Assembly (NCBI GenBank): GCA_947462335.1
Contig: OX381717.1
Coordinates: 17,351,166-17,415,165 of the forward strand
Origin: Harmothoe impar
Lineage: Eukaryota > Annelida > Polychaeta > Phyllodocida > Polynoidae
Reading direction: 5' to 3'
Length of the DNA stretch: 64,000 nucleotides
Shown here in pieces: positions 21,569 to 32,498 of the stretch. Position 1 is the first letter of the stretch. Each line of letters starts with the position of its first letter. The translations under genes were made by a program, and so were the position numbers. The notes beneath the pieces were generated by a model. That model saw only the letters and a list, made by a program, of their open reading frames with translations, was not told the origin of the DNA and made no database searches.

Positions 21569-24500
21569 GATATCAGCACGGGGATATCACCTAAAAAGCA
21601 CGATGAGTGGCCCAATCGTGTAATAAATATATATATGTGTGCGTCAGTTAGACTATGACAACGATTGATAAGGGCCAATGAGGCCCTCCCCAAAGGAGAC
21701 ACAACCTTCAACCCCTTATCTAACCATACCCCATCACTCCAATAATTCCACTGTGCAACGACGAAAAAAAAACCGGGGGCAGACCTACCTGATTAGACTA
21801 ATTTGAGGTCACTGAATCCAAAAATGATGGTAAAAAATGCCTCATAAGTCTCAGTTTCAAGATATTCCAACCATGATTATTTGTCGGTCTACTACTGAAT
21901 ATATGGTCCAACCAATATACATCAGGGACAGCATTCATATAAAAATGGTCAATTTTCTTTGCCTGGCAGAGAAAACATGACTCTGAAGCACATTTAGTGG
22001 TAACATACCATAAAAAACAGGATTCTACACTGATATGAAGCTAAATTAGTGATATTTTACCGATATTAATTGAAAAAATACCATAAAATATATAGATTCA
22101 TCCTAAAGCGATATAACATTTTTTTAAGGTACTAAGATCAGGATTGTGACCCATTCTGACAAGAGGTACCTTCAGGAAAGCTATTATTACTGTTTTTAGC
22201 CCCCACCAGTGCCAGAATCCCAAAAAGAGTAATAAATAGACAGAAAATTGCTCGGATAACCCTTTATGCAGAATACAATGATAGATCATTGGTGTTACAT
22301 CTTTAGGGTTAAAATTTTATGTCTATAATGATTTTTTTAGACAAGAATGGTACAAAGGCCAGTTTCTGGTTACTATGGTAGCCATTGACACAGTCAAAAT
22401 ATTGGGAATTGGCTCTAGAATATTGGAAATGTCATCAATATCGCAAACCTCAAAACAGGCCTTTCAAATTCCTTTCAGAACCAATTTTCTACTAAAAGGT
22501 ATCCTTGTATGAGGATATTTGACCATAAGACCTAATTTTACATGAAATATTAGCCAGGTACATTGCTGGAATATGGTCAGAGGTGGTCCTTATGGGGAAT
22601 ACAATAGGAAGACAAAGCGACCTTTTTAAGCATTAGTTATATGTTTCAAAGTGTTATTTTGGACCTATTTATTCACAAAGAATATTTATTTCTATAAAGG
22701 ATCAGTAATTAATAATTAGCAGATTAATAATGTAACTAGTTAAAAATGAGTTCTACATGAAAAGAAGCATTTTCCTACTTTTTGAACAAATAGTGTATAT
22801 ATAAGCTCTAACTGGGTATACAAATAAGACCATGTGAAAATCTGAAAACTGAGACTTACCACACAATTTTGAGTGCTATTTTTGAATTCCCCAGGTCAAA
22901 ATACATAAGAATAATTGAGTCTGGTCCCGGTTTTTTTCAATTTTTGAAAATTTGTTTTCAAGTGTAATGAAGGGCCAGGTTTTCTGTCAGTCTTGGGGCT
23001 CAACCTGTCCATTGTAAATGCCAGCTGGCAAGAAAAACCGCAAAAGTCATGCTATTTTCGATCAGGTGTTGTTAAGGGGGACCAGCTTTTCTATACCCAA
23101 TTACAAATTGTAGACCAGTAGCTACAGTGGCCCAGGAGGGCCAAAAAGTGAAATTCCATTTCAGAAATGAGGACTCAGTTTTCGATATGAGAATTCAGTT
23201 TTCGATATGAGAATTCAGTTTTTGAAATGAAAATTGAAATGAAAATTCACTTTTGAAAGTGAAAATTGAAATGAAAATTCACTTTTGAAAGTGAAAATTG
23301 AAATGGAAATTCACTTTCACATCTCAACTTCAATTTTACTATCACATTTGCAAGTGAGAAATCACTACTGTCAAGGTGTCAACTGTCAACACACAGTAAC
23401 ATGCAGCCAATTGTAGAGTTACATTGAATTTTCATTTCAGAAATGGGTGCTGTCAATCTGTCAACTGTCAAGAACAGCTTGTGACAGTTATCCTTATAAT
23501 TGACATGAAGCCCTGCAAAGCGTGTAGTATGGGGACAATGGGGCAATGGAGGGAAATGGGGTAATATTTGTTTAAAAAGAGCTTATTTGGTGAGAAAAAG
23601 TTAAAAAATGCAAAAAAGTGAAATTTCCCCTAAAAGGCCCAATTTTGCGAAAAAAATGTTGGCAGCCCAGCTAACAAGGAAACATTATTTTTAAGTCAAA
23701 ATAACATTTTTAACGTTATTTTATGTTTTGCCATGATAAGAAGCCATATAGAACTGTTATATAACATCTATAATATTTTTTGTTTACTAGGAGGGTTGGT
23801 TTTACAACAAATAACGCTTTCTGTGTAAGTAATATACTATAGTATATTTATTAAATAACCCACGAAGGTATCTATTGGTAACATCCCTGTTGGTGAAGTC
23901 TTCATAATATAACAGCGTTATAATAGAGAGTGGGAAATACAGCCATGTCTGTGTTATATAGATCCTCACCATCAATTAGCAGCAAGAACATAGCAAAACA
24001 CACCTATAGTTGTATCTATGTTAAACAAATATCCATATGATAAAACCGAAAGCCTCTAGATACAGACCCAAGGCCCCAAAGGCGGACCCAAAATGCCACA
24101 GGCAGAGCCAGGGCCCTACATGCAGAGCTAGTGCCCCGCTTGCGGACTCGGGACCAAAAGTGATGCTCCAGAAATATCCCCAAATATTTTTCTAAAACGA
24201 TGATGCTCCCTCCCCCCTTGAATAAAACACAAAAACCCCTACCCATATTTCACCGAACTTTACACAAGCAGAACACACCTCTTGCCCTGTCAGTTTGTAA
24301 AGCTGTCAAAATGTGAAGACTTTATAGAGGAGTAAAAACATTGCCAACCCATATGTAAGATCCATTTAGAGTTATATAGAGGGGTGGGGGCATTTATCAG
24401 GAGGGGCTACATGACATTGAGGTCACATGTCCTTGGGACTGATAACCATGGGGCTTTGTATAATGGGGCTATATGTGTGTTTTACTATATAGGTAAAATA

Positions 24501-25908
24501 ATGTGCCATGATTTACTGTTGTATTATCATCCTACCGTATTTGAACTGTGCATAACCATTGTTCCCTATGTAATAGCATAGTTTAACTACTTGTGTAGCA
24601 TAGTATGGGATTGTTGCTGGTCAGTAGGAGCCTGTAGTCATGTCCCTGGATATAACCGTCACTAATATAAACGCAGTACCATACTGTAGACCTGACATTG
24701 GTACACGTATTGAAAGCTGCCGGTATATGTTTAGAGTTGAATACCATGCAACGTCATTAACCACAACAAAGATATAATTTAACCATAACTGTTTACATAG
24801 ACCCATTACAGATTCATTGTCCCATTATAATAAAGGCAATTAGTGTGGTGCCATGTGCATTTAATTAGCTTCTGGGGTTATGAAAGGAGCAGATGGCAAC
24901 ACAAAAATGTACTTTAAATCCATAAAAAGCACGTTAGTAACACTCTAAATGTAAGGCTAGGTGTAAAGTCATTGCCAAGAGTGCCCACACATGATGTGAA
25001 CTCCCCTCTAAAAGCTTGTTTTTTTCTAGCTCATGACCAGTAAAGCAATGCATGTTTTAGCTTGATATATAAAACTAATATTTAGTCATTTCTATACTGA
25101 AAATCCCTCCTTTGGGGAGGTGTATTTGTTTCTGGCCCATACCATGGTCTAAATGTCTCTGGGGTCAGATGGTTTAAAAGTTGAAGATTATGAACTTGTG
25201 CAGAATATTTATAATAAAGGATTCCCACATTCAACAAGTACAAATTCTGACCAGAATTCATGATTTGGAAAGAGCTCTGTCATGGGTCAAGATGGGCAGT
25301 TCAACAACTTCTTTAGTTTCCTTAAATTTCTGGGTTATTATTTGAGCTATATTCCATTTCCAAGTGTTGTGAAGAAAAAGAAAGTTAGGAATCGTTTTGC
25401 CCTGACCATGCTCAATGTGAAAAATGGACTTCCCATATTGCCCGTTTAAGCACTCCGCACTTGAAAATGTTGTGGTCTGTTATCATGGGCAGGGACTGCA
25501 ATTAAATGAGTCATTTTAAAGAGAGCTTTCAGGTTTTTAGGGGGTCCTATCCCTACGAGAAATGCAATCATTTGAGACCTGCTGCTTAAACAACCCATTA
25601 CAGTACATTTTCACTTAGTCTGTCCATGTGGATAGTCTAACTTTCAAGTCACTGATAAGTAGGGCAGCAGTTGTTAAGTCATATCATTATAGTTTTATCA
25701 CGCCTTAATCATCATTGGTAGGGTGTAGAGGAGGTTGCATGATCATTGAGATATACATTATGGACATAACTCAGTGACAGGAGCACTTCATGCTATAGGA
25801 ACTTCCTACCTAGGTCCAACATATTCAATGCTTTGGATTTTACATTCCTAAATGGCATGGTCTGTAGAAAAAGGTTATCGAGATCTAGCAACTAACAGTC
25901 AGGCATCC
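21569..25908. other. intergenic repeat-rich DNA
   Basis: No gene seen. The 24600-25080 segment is a diverged copy of 30930-31335 (shared GTGCCATGTGCATTTA-like and TGTGAACTCCCCT blocks). The 25100-25450 segment is a diverged copy of 49040-49860. Short imperfect 30-bp repeats lie at 24050-24190. Confidence 0.5.
23160..23325. repeat. tandem repeat of GAAAATTGAAATGAAAATTC type
   Basis: Several approximately 30-bp units combining TTTTGAAAGTGAAAATTG and TTCGATATGAGAATTCAG. Low-complexity, with self-complementary subunits. Confidence 0.75.
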
Positions 25909-26143
25909 TTCTTGGTTAGGATCTGCAGGAGTTCATTTAAAACAGTCTGGCATAATTCTTGGTCTGGATCTGCAGGAGTTCAGCTAAAACAGTCTGGGAC
26001 ACTTCTTGGTCTGGATCTACAGGAGTTCAGCTAAAACAGTCTGGCATAATTCTTGGTCTGGATCTGCAGGAGTTCAGCTAAAACAGTCTGGCATACTTCT
26101 TGGTTTGGATCTGCAGGAGTTCAGTCATGTCTGTGATCCCTTC
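25909..26143. repeat. 47-bp tandem duplication of the GS-like stop region
   Basis: Five units with exact 47-bp spacing (starts 25909, 25956, 26003, 26050 and 26097). Each contains GGATCTGCAGGAGTTCAG. On the minus strand the unit at 26097 encodes the last residues of the glutamine synthetase-like protein, and the TAG in the unit at 26050 ends it. The three further units lie in the 3' UTR. Confidence 0.9.
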
Positions 26144-29100
26144 CTCCTCCTCTATCTCCCCCACTGTCTTATTCTTCACAAACCACTCCACAAAGGTCTT
26201 CCCGAGAGCCTCCACCATGACCTTGTCCTCCTGCAGAGCCTGGAGAGCCTCATGAAGGGTTCTGGGTACCTCTGCTGCTCCTTCTATGTCATGTGGTTTA
26301 GGACATGTGAGCTTCTTGTCGACTCCATCCAACCCAGCAGCGACTGTTGCAGCCATTGCCAAATAAGGGTTGGCAAGTCCACTTGGTAGGCGATTCTCGA
26401 AGTATGTGCCATCAACACCATCGGTTTTCACTCGGATCATGGCATTGCGGTCATCAAAGCCCCAGTTGGCTACGTGAGGGAGCTTTGTATTATGCAGTCG
26501 TAAGTAGCAGTTTGTAGTTGGACAGCACAGAGCAGTAATGGCTGCAGCATGAAGGATCATTCCTCCAATCCAGTTCTTGGCATACTCACTCAAATTATCA
26601 TCACTTGTTTCATCCCAGAGCATATTCTTTTTATCTTTGTTCCATATTGAGACATTCAGATGTAGACCATTACCAGCACAGGATAGATCTCTCTTTGCCA
26701 TGAAGTTTGCTTCCCACCTTCTCTGAGCTGCCATCTCTCTGATGCCTTGCTTCAAGATCACACAGGCATCAACACCTTTCATGCCATATTCAGGAGAAGT
26801 GGTGAACTCAAACTGACCGGGGCTATTCTCTATATGCATGCTCTCTATGGAAACTCCAGCCTTCCACATGTTTCTCTCCACTGCTGTCAGCCATGGATGG
26901 AACTCAGCCTGTAGAGCGATGCTGCAGAAATAAGGGAATGAATAGACAGGCTTCTTTGTTTTTGCATCAAGGAGAATGCACTCTACCTCCATGCCGGTGT
27001 AAATCTCCAAGCCTGAGTCGTCAAGTCGGTTAATAAGTGTCTTCACGATTCCTCGTGGACAAGCCTCCTGCATTGTAGATTTGTTCCAGTACATGCCACA
27101 CAGAAGTTCTGCAGTTGTGGATCTAGAATATCAGAAACCTACATGAAAGTAGTTTATTCATAATACATGCAAAACTTTGTATTTAATTCAGTGGTAAAAA
27201 TGATAGAATTTTAGGCATCAATGTTAGCAACCGGCTTATCAACTTTGATTGAATTTGTCAACTGGGCTACTGGACAAAGGCAACCAGGTTGCTTTAGACC
27301 CTGGAATAGTAAGTCCATAATTATCATATCATATATCTAATTTCCAGGTAATGATAAACAAGGAAGAACGTTTCACTTTTCATAGTTATTGCAGACTTAC
27401 TCTTCAGACTCTAGCCAGGGTACAGAATGCAGAGTTCCAAGGTCAGGAATCATCAAAGCATTCCCCATGTGGGAGTCAACAATCTCCTTGGTATAGACAA
27501 TCTTCTTGTGTGCAGCTACTGCCAGAATACCTGGAAGAAATGACAAAATATTTGATAGAAATGTGTTTTTGATGTACACTAATGTGTAATGTATCGGTGA
27601 TTTTACAAATTATCAATGTGTGCTATGAAATGATTATCCATCTTGTAATCACAGACATATTTTGCTTAAAAGCTAAACTTTGAAAGCTAAACTGAGGAGA
27701 AAGATGAGAATAAATACTGTATGTAAAACATGGAATATTGGGACTTATTCATAACTGATGGGAGATCTTGACCTCTTCAGGCAAGCATATGTAGATATAT
27801 CCATAATAGTATACTAAAATTTGCAACTTACTATTCAGTCAAATTATATTTCAGATCACAAGGAAACTAAATGCTCAACACTTACCTGCAGAACAGCTAA
27901 TACCTTTGTGCAGGACTTTGACGGCTGAGGATGACGGCAGCACAAACCCCCGAGGGACACCATTCATGTCCAGTGCCGTGAACCTTGTATTGTGGAAGAA
28001 GGACTAGTCATACACTAGATACATTATAAGCCTGCAAAACTTAATGAAAAAGTAAATACAATTTCAAAAACCTGAAATACAGGCTCTATGGCTCATGGTT
28101 GCACAAAATCCAAACTTACCAAGACACAGAAAATACCTGGACCATGCAGCTTTCCTGACTTCCAAAAGTGTGCTTAATCTTTTCCACCAACCCACACCGC
28201 TGGGATAGGACAAATACAACAGTTGTTATCTTTTGTAAATGCTTAAGCCATGTTCATCCTCAATTTAATATAATTTATGGTGAATGAGGCAATCCCATTG
28301 ACATCACCAAGGAAGACCTATTTCACACCCACTGGTGAATAACCTCCTCCCATATGACTTTTTAAGGTTGATCGCTACTCTTAACTTTTCATCCATAGAA
28401 GTTCTTATTTATTGCCTCACGGTAGTTTAGATCATAAAGAAATGGAAAATGTAAAAAAAATAGGGGGTGTCCCGAGCTACTTTTTCTATTACAGATTTTT
28501 GAAAAAAAAAGTATTTTCTATTTTTTGGAAAAAAATAACAAAAATTGTAAAATGTTCATGATTCTTTTTTTTAGCGAACCACTAACCGCATCATTGTTAC
28601 ATTTTGAATGAATAATCCTATATCATGTCCTTATATGGGAAAAATAGAGTTATGGTCCAAAAACCTTTGTGAAAAAAATTGTGTTTTTAGGACGACTGAT
28701 TTAATTTGATACAAAATTTGTCAACAAAATCTTAAAAAATAGCAATAGACTTTTTTTTTTAATGAACCTAGCATATGCAGTAGCACCAAGCAGGGACTGT
28801 TGTGAACACTACTGGTATGCAGAGTCTATTTGTCAGGTCCAAGGATAGCTGTGGACTTTTAGTTGCACACCTTCCTATGATACCCTGTATGGCCTCCTCA
28901 CTCACCAAGCTGAGGTCTTGTTTAAACCTGTGGCCTCCACACAGGCTAGACTGATGGTCAGCAGAGCTTCCCAGAACTCTGCTGTTCCTTCAGGCCATAT
29001 TCTAGCTGCTTATAGACAGGTTGCCCATTACATGTAACTCCTAGCGAAAGTTTACAAATGCCTAACGTCCTTTTAGATGCTATTTGGCTTAGTTGATAAT

Positions 29101-29304
29101 ACTGACATGATGCGCCACCTACTATACTATTCCCTGCCTAAGTAGATCAATCATTTACTAAATGAATACTGATTAAACCTATCAATATGAGTTTGTAGTA
29201 TTCAGTAGCCTAGTATGCTATGTATACATGCCATAATCTGATACATACCTAATATAGGTAAACTCCTTCACAGTGCTGTTTATATCTGTAAAAGAATCTG
29301 CCAT
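26078..29304 (-). CDS. lengsin-type glutamine synthetase homologue, 4 exons, complete
   Basis: Exons 29249-29304, 27886-27983, 27401-27530 and 26078-27122 join in phase to 443 codons (442 residues plus stop). The N-terminal beta-grasp part contains TALDMNGVPRGF and MIPDLGTLHSVPW. The catalytic domain shows MHIENSPGQFEF, GNGLHLNVS, WGFDDRNAMIRV and FENRLPSGLANPYL. These are the blocks of class I glutamine synthetases, and overall length and wording fit the animal lengsin group (LGSN). Positions equivalent to bacterial metal ligands appear filled: E140/E142, E193, E200, H249 and E337. Vertebrate lengsin is a lens protein without demonstrated synthetase activity, so catalysis here is open. The usual NRSA nucleotide motif reads DRNA. 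The start ATG lies in a short first exon. The C-terminal codons and stop are tandemly duplicated. Confidence 0.9.
28362..28765. mobile_element. truncated copy of the TTAA MITE, inverted
   Basis: Begins TTAAGGTTGATCGCTACTC and follows the inverse of 20106-21017 for about 400 bp (for example CCCGAGCTACTTTTT) before identity ends. It lies in intron 1 of the GS-like gene. Confidence 0.6.
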
Positions 29305-29714
29305 TTTGCTGGAAGCCCTGTATATATAGATATGGTCACATCTAGTGCAGCCGCCAAACTGAACCTCTGTGAAAGCTGCACAGTGTCAAATATAAACTGG
29401 GAGATATGTATGCATATATGGGTAAATTGTGCTTTTCCTCATCCTATAGCGATACATTTTTCTATATATAGGTCTGAATAGGATTGAAGAGTAAGTGCTA
29501 TTTATAGGTGATTGGTCCATAACGGGATCAAAAACGTGCCCTGTGCTGGGTGGGGTCAGTAGGGTTAGTCCAGTTATAACCAACCAGAGGGTCCATAAGG
29601 GGATCAAAACTAATTCACAGGTCTGCCTGGGTGCCCCTAGTAAGAGGTTTAAAAGTGATCCCCAATACTTATCCCTTTATCTAACCAGAAGACTACAATT
29701 TTAAGTGATTCTGT

Positions 29715-30145
29715 CTTTTACTAGGTGATATCTTTGACCAAGTGACGTCTTTGACCAGCAAGTATTATAAAGGCCAAAAAGGAGACAGAAATCTGGGGGA
29801 AAAGTTGGTCAATATTTTAGCACTATATATTACTAATTTATTTCGATTTGGTTATAATCATTAGGTATGGTAACACATAATGTATGCTCATTTACCATTA
29901 GTACCATTATTTTGTTGTGGCCTCTTTGACCATTTAGTAAAACCCTATTTCGTCATAGTAAAAAGCATATTTGATGGTTCAGATTTTTTCCCACCACCCT
30001 TACCCCTGTAAAGAATAAAGTCAATATGCATTGGTCAAAGACGTCACCCTGTCAAAGACGTCACCCAAAGACCATACCCAGTCAAAGATGTCACCCGGTC
30101 AAAGACTTTCCAATTGTTACGTTCTCATGAGACACCGCCTGAAGT
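29715..30145. mobile_element. foldback element C (17-mer family, GTCTTTGACC subtype)
   Basis: The left arm has two copies of TCTTTGACC(A) units. The right arm has four copies of the inverse (GGTCAAAGACGTCACCC) ending in CAATTGTTACGTTCTCATGAG. The left terminus has decayed. It is the subtype seen at 19108. Confidence 0.6.
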
Positions 30146-30659
30146 ATTTGGTCAAAACACTGTGATTTTATGTCCAAAAGACATATACAATCAAATCATA
30201 ATAGATACACTCCCTCTATGAGGCTATGAGGGTGTATCTACATTTAAATTTCTCCTGCATGTATCAGACCTGCAGAGTCGGTCTATTTGGTGTAACCCTT
30301 TAGGGGCAATGCAGTGGCCTTTAAATTTTGTATAGCCTTATCACTTATTCTATAGTATATATTCATAAATATGCAACGATCAGGCCACCCCCTTCTTCAT
30401 GTAATGACCAATACAACAATAATGGGTGGCCATAGAATGGACAGGGGATTGACAGGTAACCATGGGATAGTGAGAGGAATTAGATGTTGTCTACATGCCA
30501 GTTGAACCCTAATATATATATACATACTTTACCAGCATGTGATGTATTCAACTAGAAGTGAAGAAGGATTTAATAGATGAAGACTTCATTGTATAGGCCT
30601 AAATAGCGTAGGTGATAATAGTCAATAGCTTATGATTATCTCGTTTGGACCTGAGCCCT
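30146..30659. other. intergenic, no gene seen
   Basis: AT-rich sequence upstream of the GS-like gene, with no motif or repeat that I can support. Confidence 0.4.
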
Positions 30660-30782
30660 ACACCCTCAGAAAAGTGAGAGTCATTGTCGCTAAAACTACC
30701 CTCACCTGAGAGTCAAGCAGTGCCTGACCCTCATGTGAGGGTAGTTTTAGCCACAATGACTCTCACATTTCTGTGTGTGTAG
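30660..30782. mobile_element. 123-bp palindromic MITE
   Basis: Arms of about 45 bp: CAGAAAAGTGAGAGTCATTG and CTAAAACTACCCTCAC face GTGAGGGTAGTTTTAG and CAATGACTCTCAC..TTTCTG. The loop is about 30 bases. It would fold into a single hairpin if transcribed. Confidence 0.75.
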
Positions 30783-31866
30783 CTAAGTATGTCATGGCAT
30801 CCTCTAAGCTAGAATGATTTGTTCATCAAGCCAGCCCAAACTATATATGGTGAAGAGTGTACCATGTGACTAAACCAACAAGAGACATCTCGGGGGTCTG
30901 TAGTCAAGTATCTGTATATAACAGTATGTACTATAACATGGAACGTTGGTAAGCACTTAACCTCAGTAATATAAACTCGATACCATACTGTCGAATTAAC
31001 GTTGGCAGACATAGTGGACACTGCTGGTATACATTTTAAGCTAAATGAAGTGGTTACATTATTACCTGCAACAAAGACCATACATTAACAATAACTATAT
31101 ATATAATGTTGATTGTTCTATTATATCAAAGGCAATGAGTGTGATGCCATGTGTATTTAGTTAGCTCCGCGGTTATGAAAGGGGCAGATGGTAACACAAA
31201 GTAACACTCCCAGTTTGGGGCTAGATACAAACCAGCATGAGCCTAATGGGAGCAATGTGATTGCTGGGAGTGCCCGTATATTATGTGAACTCCCCTTTAA
31301 AAGTTAACCTTTTTTAGCTCATAATCAGTAAAGCAATACTTTTTTCAGCTTCATATTAAGGGGGGGGGTGATAAATCTACTTTTCTTTGGGGACAGGCCC
31401 AAACTCTGCATTTGGGTCCAAAAACACGGGAAATCACAAAAATATTTTTTTGGCACTCCCGTGGCAGTCCCCCGTACATAGGGTCCGAAGATTGGCCAAA
31501 TGGTGAGAAAACAGCCAAAATTCAGGATTTCAGATTCCTTCTAAAATCAAATCATGTCTTCATGAAAATGGCCAGAAACCTTCATATTGGACCCAAAGAG
31601 ACCATTTGAAGTCATATTCTTGTCATTGTAGAGGTGTCAACATCTCTGGGGAGTAGGTTTGTCCTTGGTAAAATACCGATAAATCAATTATTTTAAAGGC
31701 ATTTGCTCCCTTACAATCACATCCTTATACTGCCATAAAAGATCCTCAGGACACCTAATCGGGCAGAATAAACCCTTCTGGAGAGTCCCTTCTCACTGTT
31801 AACTCCCTCTATGACCCCCTCCCCACTCCCCGATTATTACCGATAGCCATCAGATAAATCCCCCCC
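30783..31866. repeat. dispersed repeats forming the left flank of the large element
   Basis: 30930-31335 is a diverged copy of 24600-25040. From about 31345 a second family begins (GGGGTGATAAATCTACTTTTC, GGGACAGGC..AAACT..GCATTTGGGTC), also found at 63322-63480 and inverted at 48880-49020. 31480-31866 is homologous, in inverse orientation, to 42628-42985. There is no gene. Confidence 0.65.
31861..31866. repeat. left target-site duplication CCCCCC of the large element
   Basis: CCCCCC immediately precedes the AGTAGTATAG terminus and is repeated at 41287-41292. Six bases is the Polinton duplication length. Both sit in a C-rich tract, so part of the match may be pre-existing sequence. Confidence 0.6.
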
Positions 31867-32285
31867 AGTAGTATAGTATGTATCGGAACGGGACTATAGT
31901 TAAGTACTGTTTATTACTCAATCGACATGCAGCCAATCAGAGGCCTCCATTTGGTCACGTGACCGGAAGTGACCTACTTAGGGGATTAGTGGTGCATTCT
32001 GGGTAACCCTGCAGCCAATCAGAGGCCACCATTTGGTCACGTGACCGGAAGTGACCTACTTAGGGGATTAGTGGTGCATTCTGGGTAACTTACTGACCTA
32101 CTTAGGGGACCGGAAGTGACGTCATATGACCTAATTTAGGATCACGTGACCGGAAGTGACCTGATGAGTCACGTGAGCGGAAGTGACGTCACATGACCTA
32201 ATGGCCGACCGGAAGTGAGTGACCTCATTGAGGATCACGTGACCGGAAGTGACTTGATTGATCACGTGAGCGGAAGAAGAAGTTT
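31867..32285. repeat. left terminal inverted repeat with iterated CACGTG/ETS/CRE motifs
   Basis: Pairs with 40870-41286. Contains GGTCACGTGACCGGAAGTGA modules repeated along its length. CACGTG occurs at 31956, 32038, 32143, 32170, 32236 and 32263, and again at 32314 just inside. It also carries AGCCAATCAG (CCAAT) and TGACGTCA. These match the known consensus sites of bHLH-Zip (USF/TFE/MITF), ETS, NF-Y and CREB/ATF factors. Confidence 0.9.
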
Positions 32286-32364
32286 TTTGTTTAGGAAGTG
32301 AGGGTCTTTAGGATCACGTGACTGGAAGCGACGTCGTCACATGAGTGACGCTTTAAGAGACTGC

Positions 32365-32410
32365 GCGACTTACTAGTAAAAGAAGACGTATGAAAATAAA
32401 AACACAACAA
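32365..32410. repeat. inner inverted repeat, left copy
   Basis: ACTTACTAGTAAAAGAAGAC followed by GTATGAAAATAAAAACACAA is the inverse of 40206-40248. Both copies lie just past the stop codons of the outermost genes and contain AATAAA-like polyadenylation words on the appropriate strand. Confidence 0.8.
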
Positions 32411-32498
32411 TATTTTATTTTATTTTTTTTATTTCTTTTTTTTTCAATCTTGATAAACACTCTATTTTTGAAAAGATGCACACGCTTATTATTTTTTT

